A stretch of DNA of 64,000 nt from Celeribacter arenosi (GTDB taxonomy: Bacteria; Pseudomonadota; Alphaproteobacteria; Rhodobacterales; Rhodobacteraceae). Position numbers and translations under genes: made by a program. This document shows positions 17,407-26,540 of the stretch, in pieces (the stretch's first letter is position 1; each line of letters opens with the position of its first letter). The notes beneath the pieces were generated by a model. It did not search any database. It had not been told where the DNA came from and was given only the letters and a program-made list of their open reading frames with translations. Where the stretch lies: contig NZ_BAABDF010000003.1 of NCBI RefSeq assembly GCF_039539485.1, positions 372,001 through 436,000 on the forward strand, written 5' to 3'.

Positions 17407-19662
17407 ATGAACAAGACCCCTACCAAAGCCGAAATCCTCGCATGGATCGCCGAGAATCCCACCCAAACTGCCAAACGCGATATCGCTAAGGCCTTTGGGA
17501 TCAAAGGGACTGCCCGGATCGATCTCAAGCGCATTCTCAAAGAGCTGGAAGACGAGGGACACCTGCGCAAGCGGCGCAAGACCTACCGTGATCCCGAAAA
17601 ATTGCCACCCGTGGGTGTGCTCTCTGTCATGGCGCCCGACCAGAACGGTGACCTATTCGCCAAGCCGCTGGAGTGGGCAGGTGAGGGGCGCATCCCGCGC
17701 GTGCTGTTGGTTCTACGCGAAAGCGATCCGGCCTTGGGGCCAGACGAAAGGATCCTCGCGAATTTGCGTGAGGTGAAAGCGGACGACCACGAATACGAGG
17801 CGCGCCTGATCCGCAAAATCGGATCGAATCCGCTCAAACTGCTCGGTGTCTTTCGCAAGACCGCCGAGGGTGGGCACATCAAGCCGATCGACAAAGGGTC
17901 GAACAAAGAATGGCTGGTGCGACCCGGCAATGAAAACGGCGCTAAAGACGGTGAACTGGTGGAAGCCGAACAGGCAGGCCCGCGCAACCGTCTCGGCCTG
18001 CCCATGGCGCGTATCATCACGCGGCTCGGCGACCCGTCAGAGCCACGCGCGGTCTCTCTCATCGCGATCCATCAGCACGGTATCCCCGACAGCTTTCCCG
18101 ATGCAGTCATCGACGAAGCCGACGCCGCCAAGCCAGCGGGCCTGAAAGGGCGCGAGGACCTGCGTGATATTCCACTTATCACCATCGATCCGGCGGATGC
18201 GCGCGACCATGATGATGCGGTTTGGGCCGAATTCGACACGGATCCGGCCAATAAGGGCGGTTTTGTCCTCTGGGTCGCGATTGCGGATGTAGCGCATTAC
18301 GTCACGCCCGGCTCGGCGTTGGATCGTGAGGCATGGAACCGCGGTAACTCGACCTATTTCCCTGACCGTGTTGTGCCGATGCTGCCTGACCGTCTGTCGG
18401 GTGATTTGTGTTCGCTGCATGAAGGCGTGCCACGGGCCTGTCTCGCCGTGCGCATGGTGATCGACGCGGATGGGAAAAAGCGCAAACACACGTTCAAACG
18501 CGGGCTGATGAAATCCGCAGCCTCGCTGAGCTACGCACAGGTCCAGCAGGCGCGGGATGGTGACCCGGATGAGGCCTGCGCGCCGCTGATGGACACGGTC
18601 ATCAATCCGCTATTCGAGTCCTATGAGGCTCTCAAAATGGCGCGTCAGGCGCGCCAACCGCTCGATCTCGATCTGCCCGAGCGCAAGATCATTCTGGGTG
18701 ACGACGGGCGTGTGCAATCTGTGGCATTGGCCCAACGGTTCGACGCGCACAAGTTGATCGAAGAATTCATGGTGCTGGCCAATGTGGCCGCCGCCGAGGA
18801 GCTGTTCCACCGCAACCGACCGCTGCTTTACCGCGTTCACGAGGAACCGTCGGATGACAAACTCGATGCCCTGCGCGAGGTTGCTGCCGCATCGGGGTTC
18901 ACGCTCGCCAAGGGGCAGGTCCTCCATACGTCGCACCTCAACCGCCTTCTGGCGCAGGCCGAGGGAACCGATCACGACGAGCTCATCAATATCTCCACCC
19001 TGCGCTCGATGACGCAGGCCTATTATCACCCCGACAATTTCGGCCACTTCGGGCTCGCCCTGCGGTCCTATGCGCATTTCACCTCGCCGATCCGCCGCTA
19101 CGCCGACCTGATCGTTCACCGCGCGCTGATCGCAGCCCACGGGTGGGGCAAAGACGGGCTGTCGCACGACGAAATCGAGCGGCTGGAAGAAACGGCGAAA
19201 CATATTTCGGAAACCGAACGCCGCTCCATGTCTGCCGAGCGTGACACCAACGACCGATACCTTGCGGCTTATCTGAACGAGCGGATCGGGACCGAAATGA
19301 CCGGGCATATTTCCGGCATCCAGAAATTCGGCGCCTTCATCAAGCTCGATGAAACCGGCGCAGACGGGCTCGTGCCCGTTCGCAGCATGGGCGCGGAGTT
19401 TTTCCACTTTGATTCAAAGGAACAGACCCTCATGGGGGCGGATTCGGGTCGAAAGATATCCATCGGACAGAGCGTTGTTGTGCGCATCGCGGATGCAGTG
19501 CCGGTGACGGGTGGATTGGAACTCGAACTGATCTCCGTGGACGGGGATACCATGCCCCGTGGCCCCCGTCAGGCGCGCGGTCGCTATGTGAGCCGAAAAG
19601 CCAACGCCGGCAAAGCCAAGCGGGACAAAACCCGCAAAAAGGTCCAGCGACGCCGCAAGTAG
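17407..19662 (+). CDS. rnr: Ribonuclease R
   Basis: A 751-residue 3'-5' exoribonuclease. Parts in order: an N-terminal helix-turn-helix-like region, cold-shock type OB domains, the RNB catalytic domain with DPADARDHDDAVWAE (magnesium-binding aspartates), AIADVAHYV, the SPIRRYADLIVHR segment, a C-terminal S1 domain (GTEMTGHISGIQKFGAFIKLDETGADGLV, written here by motif only) and a Lys/Arg-rich tail. It degrades structured RNA and takes part in rRNA and tmRNA quality control. Length and motif order are normal for the family. Confidence 0.95.
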   Translation: MNKTPTKAEILAWIAENPTQTAKRDIAKAFGIKGTARIDLKRILKELEDEGHLRKRRKTYRDPEKLPPVGVLSVMAPDQNGDLFAKPLEWAGEGRIPRVLLVLRESDPALGPDERILANLREVKADDHEYEARLIRKIGSNPLKLLGVFRKTAEGGHIKPIDKGSNKEWLVRPGNENGAKDGELVEAEQAGPRNRLGLPMARIITRLGDPSEPRAVSLIAIHQHGIPDSFPDAVIDEADAAKPAGLKGREDLRDIPLITIDPADARDHDDAVWAEFDTDPANKGGFVLWVAIADVAHYVTPGSALDREAWNRGNSTYFPDRVVPMLPDRLSGDLCSLHEGVPRACLAVRMVIDADGKKRKHTFKRGLMKSAASLSYAQVQQARDGDPDEACAPLMDTVINPLFESYEALKMARQARQPLDLDLPERKIILGDDGRVQSVALAQRFDAHKLIEEFMVLANVAAAEELFHRNRPLLYRVHEEPSDDKLDALREVAAASGFTLAKGQVLHTSHLNRLLAQAEGTDHDELINISTLRSMTQAYYHPDNFGHFGLALRSYAHFTSPIRRYADLIVHRALIAAHGWGKDGLSHDEIERLEETAKHISETERRSMSAERDTNDRYLAAYLNERIGTEMTGHISGIQKFGAFIKLDETGADGLVPVRSMGAEFFHFDSKEQTLMGADSGRKISIGQSVVVRIADAVPVTGGLELELISVDGDTMPRGPRQARGRYVSRKANAGKAKRDKTRKKVQRRRK

Positions 19663-19698
19663 CAGGCAGGTTTTCGCCTCTTCGTTTTAACGTCCGTT

Positions 19699-19738
19699 CT
19701 GTCTTCCCACGGTTTCCGATACCGTTGGGAAAAGACAG
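19699..19738 (+). promoter_or_regulatory. Large imperfect hairpin between rnr and the transglycosylase gene
   Basis: CTGTCTT (19699-19705) pairs with AAGACAG (19732-19738); CCCA with TGGG (19706-19709 with 19726-19729) and CGGT with ACCG (19710-19713 with 19721-19724) continue the stem, giving 15 bp with two bulges. GATTTTAA follows. It could end the rnr transcript. The AGGA ribosome site of the next gene (19737-19740) begins in its 3' arm, so it could also damp translation. Confidence 0.45.
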
Positions 19739-19747
19739 GATTTTAAC

Positions 19748-21013
19748 ATGTGTGAAACGTTATTTCGAACAAACCTGAAGGCCTCCCTTTGTTTCGGGCT
19801 TGGTCTTGCTGTGTCGATTGCGCAAAGTGGCGCGGCGGCGCCCACAGGGGTATCAATCGTGCAGGGAGCGAACGTGACAGGCGACATTCAGGTCAAGGCG
19901 ACATTCGACCAATGGAAAGCCGGCTTTCGGCAGCGGGCCATGCGCGAAGGCATCTCGGCGACGACATTTGACCGGGCCTTTCGCGGTGTTTCCTACAACA
20001 ACGATGTCATCAAGAAGGACCGCAACCAGTCCGAGTTCACCAAACAGATTTGGGACTATCTCGATAGTGCGGCGTCCCCCACGCGGGTGAAAAACGGTCA
20101 GGCGGCGATGCGTAAACATGCGCGGGTTCTCGACGCGATCGAGGCGCGGTTTGGCGTCGATAAATATGTCGTGGCCGCGGTTTGGGGTCTGGAGAGCGCC
20201 TATGGTGCGACCCGTGGTGATATTCCAGTGATCGAGGCCCTGTCCACACTGGCCTATGACGGGCGACGCGGGCGTTTCTTCGAGGCACAGCTTCTTGCGG
20301 CGCTGCGCATTCTCCAGTCCGGCGATGTGTCCGCGCGCAATATGAAGGGGAGTTGGGCAGGGGCCATGGGCCACACCCAGTTCATTCCGACCTCTTTCCT
20401 CGCCTTCGCGGTTGATGGCGATGGCGACGGGAAACGCGACATCTGGGCGAGTGATCCGACAGATGCGCTGTCATCAACGGCGGCCTATCTGGCGCGGCAC
20501 GGGTGGAATAAAGGACAGCCATGGGGCGTCGAGGTTCGCCTGCCGCGCGGGTTCGACTATTCTTCCGCACGACGCGATACGATGCGTAGCCCGTCTGATT
20601 GGGCCCAGTTGGGCGTGATTGGGGTCGATGGAAAACCCGTTGCGAACTACGGGCGCGCGTCGATTTTGCTGCCTGCAGGGTCGCAAGGGGCGGCCTTTAT
20701 GATCTTTGACAATTTCGCGGTGATTGAACGCTACAACAAAGCGGACGCCTATGTGATTGGCGTCGGTCACCTGTCCGACCGGTTGAAGGGTAGACCGGAA
20801 ATTCAGGCGTCATGGCCGCGCGGGTATCAACCTTTGGCGTTTAACGACAAAAAACGGATGCAGCGGATTTTGACCCAAAAGGGCTTTCTCGATGACAAGG
20901 TCGACGGCATTATCGGGCCCAATACGATCAATGCGATCCGCGATTTCCAACGCTCCATCGGGGTCACGCCGGATGGCTACCCGTCGCAAAAACTGCTCGA
21001 ACAGTTGCGCTAA
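19748..21013 (+). CDS. Lytic murein transglycosylase (MltB type) with peptidoglycan-binding domain
   Basis: A 421-residue envelope enzyme. A signal peptide covers about residues 1-33. The catalytic SLT-2 domain has the glutamate in AAVWGLESAYG and the family motif SWAGAMGHTQFIPTSF. A C-terminal peptidoglycan-binding domain (about residues 360-421) contains GFLDDKVDGIIGPNTINAIRDFQ. It cleaves the glycan strand with formation of 1,6-anhydro-muramic acid. No lipobox cysteine follows the signal sequence, so it is probably periplasmic, not a lipoprotein. Its stop overlaps the opposed DnaE2 stop by four bases. Confidence 0.92.
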   Translation: MCETLFRTNLKASLCFGLGLAVSIAQSGAAAPTGVSIVQGANVTGDIQVKATFDQWKAGFRQRAMREGISATTFDRAFRGVSYNNDVIKKDRNQSEFTKQIWDYLDSAASPTRVKNGQAAMRKHARVLDAIEARFGVDKYVVAAVWGLESAYGATRGDIPVIEALSTLAYDGRRGRFFEAQLLAALRILQSGDVSARNMKGSWAGAMGHTQFIPTSFLAFAVDGDGDGKRDIWASDPTDALSSTAAYLARHGWNKGQPWGVEVRLPRGFDYSSARRDTMRSPSDWAQLGVIGVDGKPVANYGRASILLPAGSQGAAFMIFDNFAVIERYNKADAYVIGVGHLSDRLKGRPEIQASWPRGYQPLAFNDKKRMQRILTQKGFLDDKVDGIIGPNTINAIRDFQRSIGVTPDGYPSQKLLEQLR

Positions 21014-23940
21014 CGCGGTTCGCTCAGCGATCCCAATCCCGTTGGGCGGATCAGATCGGTATCTAATCCGGGCGAAAGCCGTTCTCTGAGCAGAGCGACA
21101 GGGTGGCGTCGTAGCGTGAGGCGCATCGACACGAAGTCCTCCACGATCTCCTCGCCCTCGGTCATCTGCGCGAGGGTGACGTGGGGCTCGTCGATGGCTT
21201 CCCCGTCGAGGTCCTGGGCAAAGAGCGGCAGCGGCTTGTCGCCCCCAATGGCCTTCACCTCCCACAAGGCTTCGCGGCGGGTCAGTCCGAGTGCGGCAAA
21301 AGTATCCGCCTCTGCAAGCATGCGCAGCACAGAGGGAGACAACCCCGCCCGCCGCCACAGGTCCAGAGGTTCGCGGTAGCCATTGCCCCGCGCCGCCGTG
21401 AGCCAATTGGCGTCTTCTTCCCCCATCGAGCGCAGTTGCCGAAAACCCAACCGCACCGCCAACCCGCCTTTGTCATCGGGCTCCATCACATTGTCCCAAA
21501 AGCTCGCGTTCACGCAAACGGGCCGGATCTCCACGCCGTGTTCACGCGCATCGCGCACGATCTGGGCGGGCGCGTAGAATCCCATCGGTTGAGAGTTCAG
21601 CAGAGCGCAGCAGAAAATGCCGGGATGGTGTCGTTTGAGCCAGGCGGAGGCATAGACCAGCAGGGCGAATGAGGCCGCGTGGCTTTCAGGAAATCCATAG
21701 GAGCCGAAGCCTTCGATCTGGGAAAAACACCGTTCCGCAAAGTCGAGATCATAGCCATTGGCCAACATCCCCGACAGGAACCGACCTTTGAAATCCGAAA
21801 CGCTGCCGTGCTTTTTAAAGGTGGCCAAAGAGCGGCGCAGGCGGTCGGCCTCCTCTGGCGTGAACCCTGCACCCGTGATGGCGATCTGCATTGCCTGCTC
21901 TTGGAACAATGGCACCCCGAGCGTTTTGCCCAGCACCGCCCCGAGCGCATCGGAGGGAAAACTTACTCGCTCCTCGCCATTGCGGCGACGGATGAAGGGG
22001 TGGACCATATCGCCCTGGATCGGTCCGGGCCGGATGATCGCGACCTGAATGACGAGGTCGTAAAAGGTGCGCGGCCGCATGCGGGGCAGAAAATTCATCT
22101 GTGCGCGGCTTTCGACCTGAAAAACGCCCAGACTATCCGCCTCGCACAGCATGTCGTAGACGGCAGGATCCTCGGGGGGGAGCGTGGCCAGCGCGTAGTC
22201 GGTTTTGTGATGCTCGCGGATCAGGTCGAATGATTTGCGGATGCACGACAGCATGCCAAGCGAGAGCACATCGACCTTCAGGATGCCGAGCGCGTCGATG
22301 TCGTCTTTGTCCCAACAGATGACGGTGCGGTCCTCCATCGACGCATTTTCGATCGGCACCAATTCGTCCAGACGTCCCTCGGTGATGATGAACCCACCCA
22401 CGTGTTGGCTCAGGTGACGCGGGAATCCTTGGATCTCTTCGACCAGCTCCATCGTTTTCATTAGTCTCGAATCCCGCGGATCGAGGCCAATTTCGCGCAG
22501 CCGCTCGAACTGCGACCGTGTTGCACGTTCGAACCCCCAGAGCTGGGACGACAGCGCGCCGAGCGTGTCCTGCGACAGACCCATCGCGGCGCCAACTTCA
22601 CGTATCGCGCGTTTGCCGCGGTAGTGGATCACGGTCGCGCAGAGCCCCGCGCGGTGGCGGCCGTAGCGGGCGTAGATATGTTGGATCACCTCTTCGCGCC
22701 GCTCGTGTTCGAAATCCACGTCGATGTCGGGCGGCTCGTCGCGGGCCTCCGAGACGAAGCGTTCAAACACCATCGTGCCGATTTCGGGGCTGACGGAGGT
22801 CACGCCGAGGCAATAGCAGACCACAGAATTGGCCGCCGATCCGCGCCCCTGACACAGGATGCCACGCGAGCGTGCGAAGGCGACGATGTCGTGAACGGTC
22901 AGGAAATAGGGTTCGTATTTGAGCTTGCCGATCAATGCGAGTTCATGGGCGAGCATGTCGCGCACCTTTTGCGATGCCCCCGCCGGATAGCGCCGTCGCA
23001 GCCCCTCATGCGCGAGCCGTTCAAGCCGCTCTGCGGGCGTTTCGCCCCCGCTGACCTCGGAAGGGTATTCGTAGCGCAATTCATCGAGGCTGAACTGGCA
23101 GCTCTCTGCAATCTCGCCGCTGCGCGCGATCTCTGCGGTGAAGTCGGGAAACAACCGTTCCAAATCGGCCTGCGACCGCATCCGCTGTTCGGCATTGGCC
23201 AAGGCTGTGCGGCCCAGATCGTCCACCTTGCGCCCTTGCCGGATTGCAGTGAGCACATCGGCCAGCCGCCGTCGCCCGCCGCGATGCATGAGGGGGCGTG
23301 CGCTCACCACGCAGGAAAGACCCAAATCCAGCGCAATATTGCGATAATGAACCCAACGCGGATGATCCTGCCCGTCGTAGAGCGGGTAGAGCAGGAGGTC
23401 GAGATCCTCGCCGAAGGCCCGCGCCAGCCGCCGCGTGTGGCGCATCCAGATGTCGCGGCCGGGGCCTGCATAGCCGAATGGCGGGTGGAGCAAGAGGCGA
23501 CAGGATTTCAGCCCCTCCATCACCTCGTCCAGCGTGATCTCACAGGTCCCTTTGGCGGCTTTCAGACGGCCTTTGGAGATCAGGCGCGATAGCGTGCCCC
23601 AGCCGTTTCTGTCGCGTGGCAGCGCGGTGAGGCGGATCCCTTCGACCGTTTCCAGCAGAGCGCCGGGAATGAGGCGTGGCACCGTGTCGATGGGCGCGGA
23701 GGGTGGTTTGGGGATATGGGCGGGCCGCTCAGGACCGATGGGGTCGGCAAGACGCGCATCACGGTCGCGTTCAATCTCACGTGCGGCACTATGGGCGCGA
23801 ACGATGCCGGCCACCGAGTTGACGTCGGTGATTGCTACCGCCTCAATCCCGAGGGCGGCGGCGCGGCGCATGTACTCCTCCGGATGGGATGCACCGGTGA
23901 GAAAGGTAAAGTTGGATAGGGCGCAGAGCTCAGCGAACAT
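21010..23940 (-). CDS. dnaE2: Error-prone DNA polymerase DnaE2 (ImuC), lacking the C-terminal OB-fold
   Basis: A 976-residue C-family polymerase for translesion synthesis. An N-terminal PHP domain (AELCALSNFTFLTGASHPEEY) is followed by the catalytic core with PPDIDVDFEHERREEV near residue 400 and by the fingers and helix-hairpin-helix regions. Typical DnaE2 proteins are about 1,050-1,100 residues; this one stops just after HPVALLRERL, so the OB-fold and tail (about 100 residues) are absent. The DNA beyond is the intact transglycosylase gene. No imuA or imuB is adjacent. A near-consensus LexA site lies upstream. It may be a shortened active enzyme or a decaying gene. Confidence 0.9.
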   Translation of the reverse strand: MFAELCALSNFTFLTGASHPEEYMRRAAALGIEAVAITDVNSVAGIVRAHSAAREIERDRDARLADPIGPERPAHIPKPPSAPIDTVPRLIPGALLETVEGIRLTALPRDRNGWGTLSRLISKGRLKAAKGTCEITLDEVMEGLKSCRLLLHPPFGYAGPGRDIWMRHTRRLARAFGEDLDLLLYPLYDGQDHPRWVHYRNIALDLGLSCVVSARPLMHRGGRRRLADVLTAIRQGRKVDDLGRTALANAEQRMRSQADLERLFPDFTAEIARSGEIAESCQFSLDELRYEYPSEVSGGETPAERLERLAHEGLRRRYPAGASQKVRDMLAHELALIGKLKYEPYFLTVHDIVAFARSRGILCQGRGSAANSVVCYCLGVTSVSPEIGTMVFERFVSEARDEPPDIDVDFEHERREEVIQHIYARYGRHRAGLCATVIHYRGKRAIREVGAAMGLSQDTLGALSSQLWGFERATRSQFERLREIGLDPRDSRLMKTMELVEEIQGFPRHLSQHVGGFIITEGRLDELVPIENASMEDRTVICWDKDDIDALGILKVDVLSLGMLSCIRKSFDLIREHHKTDYALATLPPEDPAVYDMLCEADSLGVFQVESRAQMNFLPRMRPRTFYDLVIQVAIIRPGPIQGDMVHPFIRRRNGEERVSFPSDALGAVLGKTLGVPLFQEQAMQIAITGAGFTPEEADRLRRSLATFKKHGSVSDFKGRFLSGMLANGYDLDFAERCFSQIEGFGSYGFPESHAASFALLVYASAWLKRHHPGIFCCALLNSQPMGFYAPAQIVRDAREHGVEIRPVCVNASFWDNVMEPDDKGGLAVRLGFRQLRSMGEEDANWLTAARGNGYREPLDLWRRAGLSPSVLRMLAEADTFAALGLTRREALWEVKAIGGDKPLPLFAQDLDGEAIDEPHVTLAQMTEGEEIVEDFVSMRLTLRRHPVALLRERLSPGLDTDLIRPTGLGSLSEPR

Positions 23941-23951
23941 ACGATCAGTAT

Positions 23952-23966
23952 ATTCACCTTTTGTTC
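23952..23966. promoter_or_regulatory. Putative LexA (SOS) box upstream of dnaE2
   Basis: ATTC-N7-GTTC on the plus strand differs in one of eight positions from the alphaproteobacterial LexA site GTTC-N7-GTTC. It lies 12 bases before the dnaE2 start codon. The position suits direct repression of dnaE2, an SOS gene in relatives. It is very close to the start codon, so the transcript start would have to lie nearby. Confidence 0.5.
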
Positions 23967-24042
23967 TCTTTTCGAGTCATCTCGTGCGAACGTCCCCTTT
24001 GCCGATCACAAAGGGGACGCATGCCATTCGGGGCGAACAGGA

Positions 24043-24534
24043 TCAGTCGGCGGCTGCGACAACCTCACAGCCATAGCGGCCGCAATATTTGTACGTATCG
24101 AGCTGCGCGGAGGTCGGTTCGTATTCACCGAAGAACCCGCAGTTATCGAGAGAAAAGTGAAAGGCGCCGCCGAGATCGCGTAGAATAAATACGCCCTCAC
24201 GGGTCGAGTCCAAGACACCGCAGGAACCGCCGAGGCAGTTCTCGGAAACCATCATATCGATGTCCACTGTGGTGCCGAAATCGACCCCATCGAACTTTTT
24301 ACCTTGGAAATTCGCCGCAAAGGTCTGGCCGACGGCGTTGCCGTCTTGGTCGATTGCATGCTCACCAACTGCATTTTCATGCGGCGTGATCGTGCCGTAG
24401 ACCATCAGGTAGGGCACTTGTGCCTCCTGGATGAAATAAAACTGCTCTTCGGCCGTTGGGGCCGAACACTGAGCAATCGCTGCGCTGGAAACTGCAGTCG
24501 CAATACCAGCCAAAAGAAACGTCTTAAGTTTCAT
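24043..24534 (-). CDS. Secreted cysteine-rich protein of unknown function
   Basis: A 163-residue protein with a clear signal peptide (MKLKTFLLAGIATAVSSAAIAQ, cleaved near residue 22). The mature part has six cysteines, including NCLGGSCG near the middle and YCGRYGC near the C-terminus, which suggests up to three disulfides in the periplasm. The preferred ATG at 24532-24534 follows GGGGTAAG; an in-frame ATG nine codons earlier would spoil the signal peptide. I do not recognise a family. Confidence 0.7.
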   Translation of the reverse strand: MKLKTFLLAGIATAVSSAAIAQCSAPTAEEQFYFIQEAQVPYLMVYGTITPHENAVGEHAIDQDGNAVGQTFAANFQGKKFDGVDFGTTVDIDMMVSENCLGGSCGVLDSTREGVFILRDLGGAFHFSLDNCGFFGEYEPTSAQLDTYKYCGRYGCEVVAAAD

Positions 24535-24643
24535 TGTCTTACCCCTGACATACGCACACATATGTGCTCTGGAGTAAGTTAATGAAAAAATTTGGCGGAA
24601 ATCGGGCCGGTTGCAGGAAAACCCCCAACCCTACGCGCATCCG

Positions 24644-25135
24644 TTAAATCGCGGGCGCCGCAAGAAGGGAGTCGAAACGGTCAACCAACTGCCCGTAAAT
24701 CTCCCGTTTGAAGGGAACGATCCCGCGCAGCAATTCTTCCTTATCTACCCATTTCCATTCAGAAAATTCGGGATGATCGGTTGCGATATCGATCAAATCG
24801 TCGCCCCCGTTTAACCGCGCGACAAACCAAAGCTGTTTCTGGCCCCTGAATTTACCTTTCCAAACCTTCCCCAAAAGGTGGTCTGGCAGGTCGTAAAACA
24901 GCCAATCCTCGGATTGCGCCACAATTTCGACGCAATCTGCGGCAACCCCGATCTCTTCACCAAGTTCACGCAGAGCCGCATCCTGCGGTGATTCACCGGG
25001 ATCGATTCCCCCCTGCGGCATCTGCCACGCGTCAGGCGTATCGATGCGCTCGCCCACAAAAATGTGGCCCTGCGCATCGAGAAGCATAACACCGACACAA
25101 GGCCGATAAGGGAGGTCAGTCATATGAACCGCCAT
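24644..25135 (-). CDS. rppH: RNA 5'-pyrophosphohydrolase
   Basis: A 163-residue Nudix hydrolase of the RppH/IalA type. It trims the 5' triphosphate of mRNA to a monophosphate and so starts RNase E-dependent decay. The Nudix box is GGIDPGESPQDAALRELGEEIG (residues about 42-63), preceded by the DTPDAWQMPQ segment typical of RppH. The ATG at 25135 follows AAGGAG; an internal ATG four codons later is possible. It is the last gene of a gpmI-envC-ctpA-rppH run. Confidence 0.92.
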   Translation of the reverse strand: MAVHMTDLPYRPCVGVMLLDAQGHIFVGERIDTPDAWQMPQGGIDPGESPQDAALRELGEEIGVAADCVEIVAQSEDWLFYDLPDHLLGKVWKGKFRGQKQLWFVARLNGGDDLIDIATDHPEFSEWKWVDKEELLRGIVPFKREIYGQLVDRFDSLLAAPAI

Positions 25136-25161
25136 TTTCCGCGTCTCCTTGCGGTGTCCGA

Positions 25162-26490
25162 TTAGTCAGCGATTTTCGAAAGACCTTTGAGCAGGTCAAC
25201 GGCGTAGGCGAGTTGGTAATCCTCGTCGCGCAATTTCGCGGCTTCCTCGGCGGCTGTCCGTTCTTCCTCGATCTGGCGGCGTTGGTCTTCGGTCAAGCTG
25301 TCGTTGTCCAAAGCGCCGCGCAGGTCGGCCTCGGAGCGGAACTGCGGCGTTTCCTCTTCGTCGGTCCCGGCGTCAGGGCGGCGTGGGGGCTGTTCCACGA
25401 CGATGTCAGGGGAAATACCAAGCGCCTGAATGGAGCGACCGGACGGCGTGTAATAGCGCGCAGTGGTTAGGCGCATCGCCCCGTCAGAGCGCAGTGGCAT
25501 GACGGTTTGCACCGAACCCTTACCAAACGATTTGGTCCCAACGATGATCGCGCGGTGATGGTCCTGAAGGGCCCCTGCAACGATCTCGCTTGCGGAGGCC
25601 GAGCCGCCGTTGATGAGAACCACGATCGGCATGCCTTCGGCAAGATCACCCAGTTCCGCATTCACACGGTCACTGTCCTGTGGGTTGCGGCCACGGGTCG
25701 ATACGATTTCACCTTCGTCGAGGAAGGCATCGGAAACCTGGATCGCCTGATCGAGCAGACCACCGGGGTTATTGCGCAGATCGACCACGACACCATCGAC
25801 ATTCTCGATCCCGCCCAGTTCCTCGATCGAGCTGGCAAGCCCGTCGCGCAGGTTCGGGAATGTCTGGTCGTTGAATGTGGTGACGCGCAGGACAACCGCA
25901 TTGCCTTCCACGCGGGACCGCACAGCAGTGAGTTTGATCGTGTCGCGGATAATGGACACATCAAAGGGTTCATCAATGCCTTCGCGAACGATGGTGATGA
26001 CGATTTCGGAGCCAACGGGGCCGCGCATCATTTCAACGGTTTCATCAAGGGTCATGCCGAGCACGCCTTCGCCGTCCACCTGCGTGATAAAGTCGCCTGC
26101 CTCGATTCCCGCGATGTCGGCGGGTGTGCCGTCCATGGGGGCGACGACTTTGACAAAGCCCTCTTCCTGTGTGACTTCAATTCCCAGACCGCCGAACGAA
26201 CCCGAGGTTTGAACCCGCATCGCGGCGGCATCTTTTGGCGAGAGATAGGAAGAGTGCGGATCGAGCGATGTCAGCATCCCGTCGATCGCCGCCTCGATGA
26301 GTTCTTCTGAGTCCACGTCTTCGACATAGTTTGACCGAATGCGTTCAAACACGTCACCGAAGAGGTCGAGTTGCTCATAGACGTTAGAGGTCTTTTCGGA
26401 TTCCTGAGCGATTAGCGGACCGGCAAATTGCGTCGAAACCAAGGTTCCGGCAAGAACGCCGACAACACCCGCCATCATATATTTCTTCAT
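25162..26490 (-). CDS. ctpA: C-terminal processing protease (S41 family)
   Basis: A 442-residue periplasmic serine protease. An N-terminal signal or anchor (MKKYMMAGVVGVLAG) is followed by a PDZ domain (about residues 80-170) and the S41 core, with the nucleophile in INGGSASASEIVAGAL and the general-base lysine in GTKSFGKGSVQT. Such enzymes trim envelope proteins and peptidoglycan hydrolases. It follows an EnvC-like hydrolase activator, which fits a cell-wall role. The start is the ATG at 26488-26490 behind GAGG. The C-terminal 80 residues are charged and helical. Confidence 0.93.
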   Translation of the reverse strand: MKKYMMAGVVGVLAGTLVSTQFAGPLIAQESEKTSNVYEQLDLFGDVFERIRSNYVEDVDSEELIEAAIDGMLTSLDPHSSYLSPKDAAAMRVQTSGSFGGLGIEVTQEEGFVKVVAPMDGTPADIAGIEAGDFITQVDGEGVLGMTLDETVEMMRGPVGSEIVITIVREGIDEPFDVSIIRDTIKLTAVRSRVEGNAVVLRVTTFNDQTFPNLRDGLASSIEELGGIENVDGVVVDLRNNPGGLLDQAIQVSDAFLDEGEIVSTRGRNPQDSDRVNAELGDLAEGMPIVVLINGGSASASEIVAGALQDHHRAIIVGTKSFGKGSVQTVMPLRSDGAMRLTTARYYTPSGRSIQALGISPDIVVEQPPRRPDAGTDEEETPQFRSEADLRGALDNDSLTEDQRRQIEEERTAAEEAAKLRDEDYQLAYAVDLLKGLSKIAD

Positions 26491-26540
26491 GTCTCTACCT
26501 CTTCCCGACATCCGCCGGATTCCCGTTTTCTCGCTCCTGG

